Positions 21,707-32,147 of a stretch of DNA of 64,000 nt are shown piece by piece; position 1 is the stretch's first letter, and each line of letters begins with the position of its first letter. Location: assembly GCA_019635585.1 (NCBI GenBank), contig JAHBZE010000002.1, positions 1,076,007 to 1,140,006 of the forward strand, read 5' to 3'. Origin of the DNA: Xanthobacteraceae bacterium. GTDB lineage: Bacteria; Pseudomonadota; Alphaproteobacteria; Rhizobiales; Xanthobacteraceae. The notes below the pieces were generated by a model. It ran no database searches. It saw nothing but the letters and a program-made list of their open reading frames with translations, and had not been told where the DNA came from. The position numbers and the translations under genes are program-made.

Positions 21707-22000
21707 TTAGCGCTCCTGCGCTTCGAGTACGGCGCGGATCGTATCCACCGCCTGGTCGAGCCGCTGCGCGACTTCGCGGTTGGTCGCTTCCAGCGAAGAG
21801 AGATTTGCGCGTGCGTGGTCGAGTTCTCCGGCAAGGCGTGAACGGTCGGTACCGAAGGCCTGGATCTGGGCCTCGAGTTCGCCGCGCTGCCGGTCATGCT
21901 CACGGCGGCGATTAATCGCAGCCTCCAGAACGTCGAGCGCCGAGGCGAGCCGCTTGCGCGCCCGTTCCAGCACTGTCGAATGTTCCGCCGCTTGCCGCAT
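21707..22000 (-). CDS. DUF4164-type coiled-coil protein upstream of zapA
   Basis: About 97 residues from MRQAAEHSTVLERARKRL, almost entirely a heptad-rich helix (DVLEAAINRRREHDRQRGELEAQ, LEATNREVAQRLDQAVDTIRAVLEAQER). It precedes zapA with a 3-base gap, and this linkage is common in Hyphomicrobiales. A divisome-related role is inferred from the neighbour. The start is uncertain because the frame stays open upstream and the ribosome site is weak. Confidence 0.75.
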   Translation of the reverse strand: MRQAAEHSTVLERARKRLASALDVLEAAINRRREHDRQRGELEAQIQAFGTDRSRLAGELDHARANLSSLEATNREVAQRLDQAVDTIRAVLEAQER

Positions 22001-22086
22001 TTGCCCGCCGCTGTTGCCGCCGTTTGCGAACGCCGCCACGCAGTTAAGGGGCGGCTTTATCCCCACGTCAACCGCGTGTCGCGACT

Positions 22087-22114
22087 TTGACACAGGGGGT
22101 TGGGGTGCTATGGC
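22087..22114 (+). promoter_or_regulatory. Promoter of tkt
   Basis: TTGACA (22087-22092) and TATGGC (22109-22114) are separated by 16 bases. Transcription would start near 22120, giving a leader of about 35 bases that includes AAGGGTGAAA before the tkt ATG. Confidence 0.5.
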
Positions 22115-22155
22115 AACGCCACATTTCCGCCTCCCGAAAATAAGGGTGAAACGCG

Positions 22156-24135
<1,980 letters not shown>

Positions 24136-24284
24136 GCTCCCGGGCATCTGATCCAGCCCGCCGCGCCCCGGCATATCCCGGCGCCAGCGCGATCCCTTTT
24201 GCAACGGCTTTCGGCCTGCCGCCGTGGGAAGTGCGACATTCGATACCCGCTTGTTTGCTACGCCTGATCCGCAGCCGCGGCAGG

Positions 24285-24311
24285 TTGTGCGCCTTCCGAA
24301 AACCGCTATAT
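24285..24311 (+). promoter_or_regulatory. Candidate gap promoter
   Basis: A good alphaproteobacterial -10 box CTATAT (24306-24311) lies 53 bases before the gap ATG. The best upstream match is TTGTGC (24285-24290) at a short 15-base spacing, so the -35 element is weak or activator-assisted. Confidence 0.35.
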
Positions 24312-24363
24312 CGATGGCCGCAATCTGCGTGTTTTTTTGGAAAACTTGAGGAGCACCACGGCC

Positions 24364-25371
24364 ATGGCCATTCGCGTGGGTATCAACGGGTTCGGACGTA
24401 TCGGGCGCAACGTCCTGCGCGCCATCGCGGAGAACGGCCGTAAGGACATTCAGGTCGTCGCGATCAACGATCTCGGACCGGTCGAGACCAACGCTCACCT
24501 TTTCCGTTTCGACAGCGTGCATGGCCGCTTCAACGGCGAAGTGACGGTCAAGGGCGACACCATCGACATCGGCTCCGGCCCGATCAAGGTGACCGCCGAG
24601 CGCGACCCCTCGAAGCTGCCGCACAAGGACCTCGGCGTCGACATTGCGCTCGAATGCACCGGCATCTTCACGTCGAAGGACAAGGCTTCCGCTCATCTGA
24701 CCGCCGGCGCGAAGCGCGTGCTCGTTTCCGCTCCCGCCGACGGCGCCGACATCACGGTCGTCTATGGCGTGAACCACGACAAACTTTCCAAGGACCACAA
24801 GGTCGTCTCGAATGCCTCCTGCACCACGAACTGCCTCGCGCCGGTCGCGAAGGTGCTGAACGATGCTATCGGCATCGAAAAGGGCTTCATGACCACGATC
24901 CACGCCTACACCGGCGACCAGCCGACGCTGGATACGATGCACAAGGATCTCTATCGCGCGCGCGCAGCCGCGCTCTCCATGATCCCGACTTCGACGGGTG
25001 CCGCGAAAGCAGTCGGCCTCGTGCTGCCGGAACTGAACGGCAAGCTGGACGGTGTCTCGATCCGCGTGCCGACGCCAAACGTCTCGGTGGTCGATTTCAA
25101 GTTCATCGCGAAGAAGAACACCACCAAGGAAGAGGTGAACGAGGCGGTGAAGCGCGCGGCCTCGCAGCAGCTCAAGGGAATCCTCGGCACCACCGACCAG
25201 CCGAACGTCTCGATCGACTTCAATCACGATCCGCACTCTTCGATCTTCCATCTCGATCAGACCAAGGTGATGGAAGGCACGCTCGTCCGTGTGCTGTCCT
25301 GGTACGATAACGAGTGGGGCTTCTCGAACCGCATGGCTGACACGGCGGTCGCCATGGGCAAGCTGGGCTGA
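24364..25371 (+). CDS. gap: Glyceraldehyde-3-phosphate dehydrogenase
   Basis: NAD-dependent glycolytic/gluconeogenic GAPDH, 335 residues from [20 protein letters not shown]. The Rossmann glycine motif [10 protein letters not shown], catalytic cysteine in [18 protein letters not shown] and [13 protein letters not shown] are all intact. TTGAGGAGCACC provides the ribosome site. A 33-codon ORF begins 2 bases after the stop, and a strong terminator closes the unit before pgk. Confidence 0.97.
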   Translation: MAIRVGINGFGRIGRNVLRAIAENGRKDIQVVAINDLGPVETNAHLFRFDSVHGRFNGEVTVKGDTIDIGSGPIKVTAERDPSKLPHKDLGVDIALECTGIFTSKDKASAHLTAGAKRVLVSAPADGADITVVYGVNHDKLSKDHKVVSNASCTTNCLAPVAKVLNDAIGIEKGFMTTIHAYTGDQPTLDTMHKDLYRARAAALSMIPTSTGAAKAVGLVLPELNGKLDGVSIRVPTPNVSVVDFKFIAKKNTTKEEVNEAVKRAASQQLKGILGTTDQPNVSIDFNHDPHSSIFHLDQTKVMEGTLVRVLSWYDNEWGFSNRMADTAVAMGKLG

Positions 25372-25373
25372 CC

Positions 25374-25475
25374 ATGACGATCGACCAGATCATTGGTTAT
25401 GCCGGCCTCGCCTTTTTCAGCGTGATGCTCGTCATATCCCTGTATCTCTGGTCCAAGCGGGACTCACAAAAGTGA
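25374..25475 (+). CDS. 33-residue single-helix membrane ORF after gap
   Basis: The frame starts with ATG 2 bases after the gap stop and encodes [14 protein letters not shown] followed by a hydrophobic helix and a positively charged tail [12 protein letters not shown]. The predicted topology is one inner-membrane helix (about 6-25) with the C-terminus inside. Its last codons and stop form the left and loop parts of the terminator hairpin, so the ORF fits exactly between gap and the end of the transcript. I recognise no family. The composition and membrane logic support a real micro-protein, but size limits certainty. Confidence 0.5.
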   Translation: MTIDQIIGYAGLAFFSVMLVISLYLWSKRDSQK

Positions 25476-25492
25476 GTCCCGTTTTTTCTTTC
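25459..25492 (+). terminator. Terminator after gap and the 33-codon ORF
   Basis: The perfect hairpin GGGACTCAC / GTGAGTCCC with loop AAAA is followed by GTTTTTTCTTTC. It overlaps the 3' end of the small ORF. Confidence 0.9.
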
Positions 25493-25509
25493 TAGTCAGT
25501 GTTTTTGTG

Positions 25510-26703
25510 ATGCCTTCCTTCAAAACCCTCGACCAGGCCGACGTAAAGAATAAACGCGTGCTCGTGCGCGTCGATCTCAACGTGCCGATGGAAAACGGCG
25601 CGGTCACCGACATGACGCGCATCGAACGCGTGTTGCCGACGATCCGCGAACTTTCGGACAAGGGCGCAAAAGTAATTCTGCTCTCGCATTTCGGCCGCCC
25701 GAAAGGCGTGGACAAATCCCAGTCGCTCGAGCCGCTCGTGAATGTGCTCGCGGAACAGCTCGGCAAGATGGTGCTGTTCGCGCCCGACTGCATCGGCGCG
25801 GATGCCGACAAGGCGGTTTCGATTTTGCAGCCGGGGCAGATTCTCGTTCTGGAAAACACCCGCTTCCATAAAGGCGAAGAGAAGAACGATCCGGAATTCG
25901 TCACAGCCCTCGCGAAGAATGGCGACATTTACGTCAACGACGCCTTCTCGGCCGCGCACCGCGCGCACGCTTCGACCGAAGGTCTTGCGCACAAGCTGCC
26001 GGCTTATGCGGGCCGCGCCTTGCAGGCCGAACTCGAGGCGCTCGAAACCGCACTCGAGAAACCCGAGCGCCCGGTGATGGCGGTCGCGGGCGGCGCGAAG
26101 ATTTCGACCAAGCTGGAATTACTCGGCAATCTGCTTGCGAAAGTCGACAAACTCGCGATCGGCGGCGCGATGGCGAATACGTTTCTCGCGGCCCAGGGTA
26201 AGCCGGTCGGAAAATCCTTGGTCGAGAAAGACCTGCTCGACACCGCGCGCGAGATTCTCGCAAAGGCACAAGAAAAGAACTGCCAAATCATTCTGCCTTC
26301 CGACGTTGTCGTCGCAGGTGAGTTCAAGGCGCGCGCGCCTTCGAAAGTCGTCTCCAGCGACAAGGTCGCCGACAACGACATGATTCTCGACATCGGCCGC
26401 GAAAGTATCGGCCACGTCATTTCCGCGCTCGCATCCTCGAAGACGCTGGTCTGGAACGGCCCCTTCGGCGCGTTCGAGATGGAACCCTTCGACATGGGCA
26501 CCAACGAAGTCGCGGAAGCCGCCGCCGAATTGACCGAAGCCGGCAAGCTCAAGTCGGTCGCGGGCGGCGGCGACACCGTCGCGGCGCTGGAACACGCAGG
26601 CGCCGCGAGCCGCTTCACATACATTTCCACCGCCGGCGGCGCTTTTCTGGAATGGCTCGAAGGCAAGCCGCTTCCCGGCGTCGAGGCGCTTCGGGTAAAG
26701 TAG
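25510..26703 (+). CDS. pgk: Phosphoglycerate kinase
   Basis: Catalyses ATP formation from 1,3-bisphosphoglycerate. It is 397 residues from [42 protein letters not shown], the basic patch [20 protein letters not shown] and the nucleotide loop [10 protein letters not shown] are present. A GTG immediately before the ATG (25507) could add one residue. It lies just after the gap terminator, so pgk probably has its own promoter. Confidence 0.97.
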   Translation: MPSFKTLDQADVKNKRVLVRVDLNVPMENGAVTDMTRIERVLPTIRELSDKGAKVILLSHFGRPKGVDKSQSLEPLVNVLAEQLGKMVLFAPDCIGADADKAVSILQPGQILVLENTRFHKGEEKNDPEFVTALAKNGDIYVNDAFSAAHRAHASTEGLAHKLPAYAGRALQAELEALETALEKPERPVMAVAGGAKISTKLELLGNLLAKVDKLAIGGAMANTFLAAQGKPVGKSLVEKDLLDTAREILAKAQEKNCQIILPSDVVVAGEFKARAPSKVVSSDKVADNDMILDIGRESIGHVISALASSKTLVWNGPFGAFEMEPFDMGTNEVAEAAAELTEAGKLKSVAGGGDTVAALEHAGAASRFTYISTAGGAFLEWLEGKPLPGVEALRVK

Positions 26704-26737
26704 CCGTAAAATAATTCGAGATTGTAGGGAGAGAACG

Positions 26738-27760
26738 ATGAATCTCGCCGAACTGAACAAGGTCGCCGAAGCGATGGTCGCGCCGGGCCGCGGCATCCTC
26801 GCCGCCGACGAATCCTCGGGCACCATCAAGAAACGTTTCGATGCGATCGGCGTCGAGAGCACGGAAGACAACCGCCGTGACTATCGCGAGCTGATGTTCC
26901 GCTCCGCCGAAGGCATGAAGTCGATTTCCGGTGTCATTCTTTATGACGAGACGATCTGGCAGAAGGCGAAAGACGGCACGCCGCTAGTCGAGATCATCAA
27001 GCAACAGGGCTCGATCCCCGGCATCAAGGTCGACGAAGGCACCAAGCCCCTTCCCGGCTGTCCCGGCGAACTCATCACCATCGGCCTCGACAAGCTCGCC
27101 GACCGCCTGCCGAAATATTACGAGCAGGGTGCGCGCTTCGCGAAGTGGCGCGCAGTGATCGACATCGCGCCCGGCATCCCGAGCTACACCGCGATCCTGA
27201 CCAACGCGCATGCGCTCGCGCGTTACGCGGCACTCTGTCAGGCGGCCCAGATCGTGCCGATCGTCGAGCCGGAAGTGCTGATGGACGGCGATCACTCGAT
27301 CGACCGCTGCTTCGAGGTCACCGAGTTCATTCTGAAGGAAACCTTCCAGCAGCTTTACTATCAGCGCGTGCCGCTCGAAGGCATCGTGCTGAAACCGAAC
27401 ATGGCGATCTCGGGCAAGAAGGCTTCCAAGCGCGCGAGCGTGCAGGAAGTCGCGGAGAAGACCGTGAAGTTGCTCAAGGCCTGCGTGCCGGGCGCCGTTC
27501 CTGGTATTGCGTTCCTCTCGGGTGGCCAGTCGGACGAAGAAGCGACCGCCCATCTCGACGCCATGAACAAGATCGGCGGGCTGCCATGGAAACTCACCTT
27601 CTCCTATGGCCGCGCGCTGCAGGCCGCGCCGCAGAAGGCCTGGAGCGGCAAGGCCGCAAATGTTACCGCCGCGCAGGCTGCGTTCGCGCACCGCGCGAGG
27701 ATGAATGGCCTTGCATCCCTCGGACGCTGGTCGTCGGATCAGGAAAAGAAAGCAGCCTGA
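26738..27760 (+). CDS. Fructose-bisphosphate aldolase, class I
   Basis: A metal-independent Schiff-base aldolase of 340 residues. Family motifs are GRGILAADESSGTIKKRF, SGVILYDETIWQ, WRAVIDIAPGIPS, the Schiff-base lysine region VLKPNMAISGKK and GIAFLSGGQSDEEAT. AGGGAGAG precedes the ATG. It is 34 bases after pgk in the same direction. Many bacteria use class II enzymes instead, but class I copies are usual in this gene cluster in Hyphomicrobiales. Confidence 0.95.
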   Translation: MNLAELNKVAEAMVAPGRGILAADESSGTIKKRFDAIGVESTEDNRRDYRELMFRSAEGMKSISGVILYDETIWQKAKDGTPLVEIIKQQGSIPGIKVDEGTKPLPGCPGELITIGLDKLADRLPKYYEQGARFAKWRAVIDIAPGIPSYTAILTNAHALARYAALCQAAQIVPIVEPEVLMDGDHSIDRCFEVTEFILKETFQQLYYQRVPLEGIVLKPNMAISGKKASKRASVQEVAEKTVKLLKACVPGAVPGIAFLSGGQSDEEATAHLDAMNKIGGLPWKLTFSYGRALQAAPQKAWSGKAANVTAAQAAFAHRARMNGLASLGRWSSDQEKKAA

Positions 27761-27786
27761 GCTTCCGGAAAATAATTCCGTAAATA

Positions 27787-27825
27787 TGCACCGTGGACCC
27801 CGAAGCCCACGGTGCATTCTTTTTG
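27787..27825 (+). terminator. Terminator after fba
   Basis: The hairpin TGCACCGTGG / CCACGGTGCA (27787-27816) is followed by TTCTTTTTG, 26 bases past the aldolase stop. Confidence 0.88.
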
Positions 27826-27909
27826 TGCTTGGTTAGATTAAAGTTCCATTCGATTCTGCGGGCCAATTTTTTGCCTCGCTTATTGGTAACGGTCGCTGAT
27901 GGAGAACGC

Positions 27910-28554
27910 GTGACCGAAACTTCCAAAACCCGCACCCGCCTGATCCTCGTGACCCCAGTGATCGAGGACGCGGTAACCTTCGCGCCGGTACTCGAAGCCG
28001 CCTGCCGGGCGGGCGACGTCGCAGCTGCGATTCTGCGGCTTGCCACGGAAGACGAAGTGGAAGCCCTCTCCGCAATCCGCATTATCGCAACGCACGTGCA
28101 GCCAACCGGCACCGCGCTGTTACTCGCCGACATGCCGGCGCTCGTGGAACCGGCCGGTGCCGATGGAGCGCACTTCACCACGCTCGATACTTTACGCTCG
28201 ACGCGCACCAAACTCGCCGCCGGAAGACTGTCCGGGGTCGGCGGGCTGCCCTCGCGGCACGACGCGATGGTCGCGGCGGAATCCGGGGTGGACTATGCGA
28301 TGTTCGGCGAACCGGACGCCGGAGGAAAACGGCCCGGCTTTTCGGCGCTGCTCGAGCGCGTCGCTTGGTGGGCGGAAATTTTCCAGCTGCCCTGCGTAGC
28401 CTTTGCCGGATCGCTCGATGAAGTGCCGCAACTCGCGGAGGCTCGAGCAGATTTCGTCGCGCTCGGCGATGCGCTCTGGAACGGCGGAGAGATCGCGGCA
28501 CGGGCGGTCTCAAAAGCAACCGATCTCCTGCGCCAGCCGGAGCCCGCGCAATGA
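27910..28554 (+). CDS. ThiE-like (thiamine phosphate synthase superfamily) protein
   Basis: The product is 214 residues from a GTG preceded by GGAG, with the TIM-barrel pattern of ThiE/TenI: LILVTPVIED at strand 1, GADGAHFTT in place of the usual DGVHLGQ, then GVGGLPSRHDAMVAAESGVDYAMFGEP. The catalytic lysine and serine positions of true ThiE are not evident, so it may have diverged from thiamine phosphate synthase. It overlaps the next gene by four bases (ATGA), implying a two-gene unit. Confidence 0.72.
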   Translation: MTETSKTRTRLILVTPVIEDAVTFAPVLEAACRAGDVAAAILRLATEDEVEALSAIRIIATHVQPTGTALLLADMPALVEPAGADGAHFTTLDTLRSTRTKLAAGRLSGVGGLPSRHDAMVAAESGVDYAMFGEPDAGGKRPGFSALLERVAWWAEIFQLPCVAFAGSLDEVPQLAEARADFVALGDALWNGGEIAARAVSKATDLLRQPEPAQ

Positions 28555-29585
28555 ATCGGGCCCTGCCGCATGCGCTCGTGATCATGCTCGCGCTATGCGC
28601 GCAGGCGCGCGCGGCGGACGAAAACTTCCTGCCGAAATCGTCGCCCGCACCGCACGGACCGGGACCGGTGAAGGTGAAAACCGTTTCGATCACGCCGATC
28701 CCGCCGCGTCCTGAATTCGATATCTCCGCGGCCGGAGACGCGAATGCGCCGTTCTCGGCGTTCCAGCGCGGCGCTTTTCTCGATGCAGTCCGTCTCGCCG
28801 AAATCCGCGCCGACAAAAATAAAGACGCAAGCGCGATGACGCTCCTCGGCGAGTTGTACGGCGAAGGAGCCGGCGTCGCCGCCGACCCGCAAAAAGCTTT
28901 CGAATGGTACAAGCGCGCCGCGGCGGCGGGCGATGTGAACGCGGTCTTCGCGCTCGGCATCATGTACCTGCAAGGCATCACGACCCCGCGCAACAAAGAC
29001 GAAGCCGCGAAATACTTCCGCCGCGCCGCCGACAAAGGCCACGCGGCGGCGGCCTATAACCTCGCGCTGCTTTACGTCGAGGGCCAGGTCTTTCCGCAGA
29101 ACTTCGCGGAAGCTGCGAAGCTCATGCGCATCGCCGCCGAAAAGGACGTGCCGGACGCCCAACACGCGCTCGCGATCTTCTATCAGGAGGGCAAAGGCGT
29201 TCCGCAGGACCTGAAAGAGTCCGTGAAATGGCTGCGCCGTGCCGCGCGTCTCGATCATGTGCCGGCGACCATCGAACTTGCGATCGCGCTGTTCAACGGC
29301 AAGGGCACCGCGAAGGACGAGGTCAATGCAGCGCTTGCGATGCGCCGCGCGGCGCTCAAGGGTAACCCGGTTGCGCAAAATCGCTTCGCCCGCATGCTGC
29401 AGGCCGGACGTGGCGTCGAAAAAAATACCATCGAGGCGATGGCCTGGCACCTGATGGCCCGTGCCCAGAGCATCTCCGACCCGTGGCTCGATGACGTCTT
29501 CGGCAATCTCAGCGACGACGACAAGAAAAAGGTCGAGGGCATTGTCCGTGCCTGGCTGCAAAGCAAGGCCGCGCCCAACACCTAG
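28551..29585 (+). CDS. Secreted Sel1-repeat (TPR-like) protein
   Basis: The product has 344 residues with a Sec signal (MNRALPHALVIMLALCAQARA). From about residue 95 there are about six Sel1-like repeats of 36 residues, for example LLGELYGEGAGVAADPQKAF and ALAIFYQEGKGVPQDLKESV. Such repeats are protein-binding scaffolds. It is translationally coupled to the ThiE-like gene. The partner is unknown. Confidence 0.88.
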   Translation: MNRALPHALVIMLALCAQARAADENFLPKSSPAPHGPGPVKVKTVSITPIPPRPEFDISAAGDANAPFSAFQRGAFLDAVRLAEIRADKNKDASAMTLLGELYGEGAGVAADPQKAFEWYKRAAAAGDVNAVFALGIMYLQGITTPRNKDEAAKYFRRAADKGHAAAAYNLALLYVEGQVFPQNFAEAAKLMRIAAEKDVPDAQHALAIFYQEGKGVPQDLKESVKWLRRAARLDHVPATIELAIALFNGKGTAKDEVNAALAMRRAALKGNPVAQNRFARMLQAGRGVEKNTIEAMAWHLMARAQSISDPWLDDVFGNLSDDDKKKVEGIVRAWLQSKAAPNT

Positions 29586-29692
29586 TCTCGCGATTGCCCT
29601 TGTCGCACTGAATACTTAAGGCCCGCATCTGGCTCCCCTTGACGGATGTGCCCGCGCACGGCAGTTGAGCGCGCTGAATCCCGAGGAATTCC

Positions 29693-30256
29693 ATGAAAAT
29701 CAACGGCAACGAAATCCGCCCCGGCATGGTGATCGAGTATCAGAACTCGCTCTGGGCCGCGGTGAAAACCATGGCGGTCAAGCCCGGCAAGGGTCCCGCC
29801 TATAATCAGGTCGAACTCAAAAACCTGATCGACGGCCGCAAGCTGAACAATCGTTTCGGCTCCGACGAGAAAGTCGAGCGCGCGCGCCTCGAACAGAAAG
29901 ACTTCCAGTACCTCTATAAAGAGGGTGACACCCTCGTTTTCATGGACACCGACACCTACGACCAGATTCAACTCGCGGAAGATTTCGTCGGTGAGCGCGC
30001 GCTGTTCCTGCAGGACGGCATGCAGGTGACGCTGGAAATGCACGACGAGCGACCGATCAACATCCGGCTGCCGGATTACGTGACACTCGAAATCGTCGAG
30101 GCCGATCCGGTTGTGAAGGGCCAGACCGCGGCGTCTTCCTACAAGCCTGCGAAACTCGAAAACGGCCTGCGCGTGATGGTGCCGCCCTTCATCGGGACCG
30201 GCGAGAAGGTCGTGGTCGATACCAACGAAGTCGCCTACGTGCGCCGCGCCGAGTAA
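29693..30256 (+). CDS. efp: Translation elongation factor P
   Basis: Relieves ribosome stalling at polyproline stretches. The 187 residues contain the modifiable lysine (Lys33) at the tip loop [11 protein letters not shown], the OB domains and the C-terminal [19 protein letters not shown]. The nine-proline barrel protein and the Pro-rich FtsH tail in this window are natural clients. GAGGAATTCC precedes the ATG. No epmA/epmB gene is nearby. Confidence 0.96.
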   Translation: MKINGNEIRPGMVIEYQNSLWAAVKTMAVKPGKGPAYNQVELKNLIDGRKLNNRFGSDEKVERARLEQKDFQYLYKEGDTLVFMDTDTYDQIQLAEDFVGERALFLQDGMQVTLEMHDERPINIRLPDYVTLEIVEADPVVKGQTAASSYKPAKLENGLRVMVPPFIGTGEKVVVDTNEVAYVRRAE

Positions 30257-30259
30257 GCG

Positions 30260-31051
30260 GTGTCGCTGCGCTCCGCTAATATTACGGTCATGATCGCCGC
30301 AGCCCGCAAAGCGGGCCGTGCGCTCATTCGCGACTTCAACGAAGTCGAACATCTTCAAGTGTCGCTGAAAGGGCCTGCGAATTTCGTTTCCGCCGCCGAC
30401 AAACGCGCGGAAGACATTCTCTATAACGAGTTGTCGAAAGCCCGCCCCGCCTTCGGCTTCCTGATGGAGGAACGCGGCGAAGTGAAGGGCACGGACGGCC
30501 AGCATCGCTTCATCATCGATCCGCTCGACGGCACCACGAACTTCCTGCATTCGATTCCGCTGTTTGCGATTTCGATCGGACTCGTCAAAGACGGCGTTCC
30601 GGTCGCAGGCGTGATTTTCAATCCGGTGACCGACGAACTCTTCGCCGCCGAGAAAGGCAACGGCGCTTATCTCAACCAGCGTCGCCTGCGCGTCGCCGCC
30701 CGAAAGAACCTGAACGACGCGGTGATTACCTGCGGCATCCCGCATCACGAGCGCGGCGATCACGAGCGCTTTCGCCGCGAACTCGGCGTGTTGCAGAAGC
30801 AGGTCGCGGGCCTGCGCCGCACGGGTGCCGCGGCACTCGATATGGCATGGACCGCCGCCGGACGCTTCGACGGCTTCTGGGAGCGCGATCTTTCGGCGTG
30901 GGATCTCGCCGCCGGCATCGTGATCGTGCAGGAGGCGGGCGGCTTCGTGACCGACCTCGATGGTCACATGAACATGCTGCTGAACGGCTCGGTCGTCTGC
31001 GGCAACTACGAGATTCACAGCGCGCTGCTCGCCGCGTTGAAGGCCGCGTAA
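30260..31051 (+). CDS. suhB: Inositol-1-monophosphatase family protein
   Basis: A Mg-dependent phosphatase of the SuhB type, 263 residues with a GTG start 3 bases after the efp stop. The metal-binding motifs are intact: EERGE, IDPLDGTTNF and WDLAAGIVIVQEAGG. In E. coli SuhB also acts in rRNA antitermination complexes. The coupling with efp is consistent with a translation-related operon, but that is inference. Confidence 0.93.
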   Translation: MSLRSANITVMIAAARKAGRALIRDFNEVEHLQVSLKGPANFVSAADKRAEDILYNELSKARPAFGFLMEERGEVKGTDGQHRFIIDPLDGTTNFLHSIPLFAISIGLVKDGVPVAGVIFNPVTDELFAAEKGNGAYLNQRRLRVAARKNLNDAVITCGIPHHERGDHERFRRELGVLQKQVAGLRRTGAAALDMAWTAAGRFDGFWERDLSAWDLAAGIVIVQEAGGFVTDLDGHMNMLLNGSVVCGNYEIHSALLAALKAA

Positions 31052-31143
31052 GCCCGCCGTCATTCCGCCGTCACCGGACTCTACATACTCGCCATCTGTG
31101 CCATACTTGCGTTCAGAGGCGAGTGCGGGACGAGGAGCGGCGG

Positions 31144-32145
31144 ATGGCCAAGAAAAAGCGGGAAGCGGAACTCGACGGCATCAACAAGATCTCGTCGCCC
31201 CGGATTTTCCTGTTCCGAATGATGGTGTTCCTGGTGCTTGCGGCGCTCGTCGCGGTGCTGCTCTACCGGCAAATCTATGCCGCATTTCTCGCCAATCCGC
31301 TTCTCAACGGAATCATTCTCGGCGTCCTCTTGATCGGAATCATTCTCGCGATCCGTCAGGTGATGCGGCTGTTTCCGGAAGTGAACTGGGTGAACAGCTT
31401 CCGCGTCGCCGATCCCGGCATCGTCGTCGATCGCGCGCCGGTGCTGCTCGCGCCGATGGCGACGCTTCTGCGCGACCGCATGGGCCGCATGGTGATTTCG
31501 CAGATCACGATGCGCGGGATTCTGGAATCGATCGGCACGCGTCTCGACGAACAGCGCGATGTCGGCCGCTATCTCACCGGGTTGCTCGTCTTCCTCGGCC
31601 TACTCGGCACCTTCTGGGGTCTTTTGGAAACCGTCGGCTCGGTCGGCCGTGTGATTCAGTCGCTCGACGCAACCGGCGATTCCGGACGGCTGTTCGACGA
31701 TCTGAAAACCGGTCTCGCCGCGCCGCTCGGCGGCATGGGAATCGCGTTTTCGTCCTCCCTCTTCGGCCTTGCCGGTTCGCTGATCTTGGGCTTCCTCGAT
31801 CTGCAAGCGAGCCAGGCGCAGAACCGCTTCTATACCGATCTCGAAGACTGGCTTTCGACCACGGTCGCCGATCTTGGCGCGATCGAACTCGACACCTCGG
31901 GCGCAGCGGCCCCGCTTGCCGCCGCGATCTCGCGTCTCGAAAAGTCGCTCGAAGGCGCGGGCGGCGAGCGCTCGTCGAAGGCCATGGTCAATCTCGCCTC
32001 GAGCCTGCAGGAACTCGTGCAGCACATGCGCGGCGAACAGCAGATGTTGCGCGATTGGGTGGAAGCGCAGGCCGAGCGCCAGAACGACGTGCGCGAATTG
32101 CTCGAACGTCTGACGCACGAAGACGCCGGCACCCGGAGGCGATAA
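31144..32145 (+). CDS. MotA/TolQ/ExbB-like proton-channel protein (orphan stator A subunit)
   Basis: The product is 333 residues from MAKKKREAELDGINK. Membrane segments lie at about 20-45, 50-72, 145-170 and 195-220. The last two carry the TolQ/MotA signatures GLLGTFWGLLETVGSV and PLGGMGIAFSSSLFGLAGS. A cytoplasmic C-terminal tail of about 110 residues is helical. It lies 2 bases upstream of a MotB/OmpA-like partner and is unlike the flagellar MotA or the TolQ at 13.9 kb. The function is unknown; proton-driven work on the cell wall is inferred. Confidence 0.82.
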   Translation: MAKKKREAELDGINKISSPRIFLFRMMVFLVLAALVAVLLYRQIYAAFLANPLLNGIILGVLLIGIILAIRQVMRLFPEVNWVNSFRVADPGIVVDRAPVLLAPMATLLRDRMGRMVISQITMRGILESIGTRLDEQRDVGRYLTGLLVFLGLLGTFWGLLETVGSVGRVIQSLDATGDSGRLFDDLKTGLAAPLGGMGIAFSSSLFGLAGSLILGFLDLQASQAQNRFYTDLEDWLSTTVADLGAIELDTSGAAAPLAAAISRLEKSLEGAGGERSSKAMVNLASSLQELVQHMRGEQQMLRDWVEAQAERQNDVRELLERLTHEDAGTRRR

Positions 32146-32147
32146 AA

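Noticed and set aside
29582-31063. Open frame antisense to efp and suhB
   Set aside because: Shadow of two clear genes; rich in His/Arg/Val without motifs.
31098-32145. Alternative-frame open reading frame joined to the MotB-like gene
   Set aside because: Arg/Ser-rich shadow of the channel gene; only its 3' part, in the MotB-like frame from 32148, is coding.
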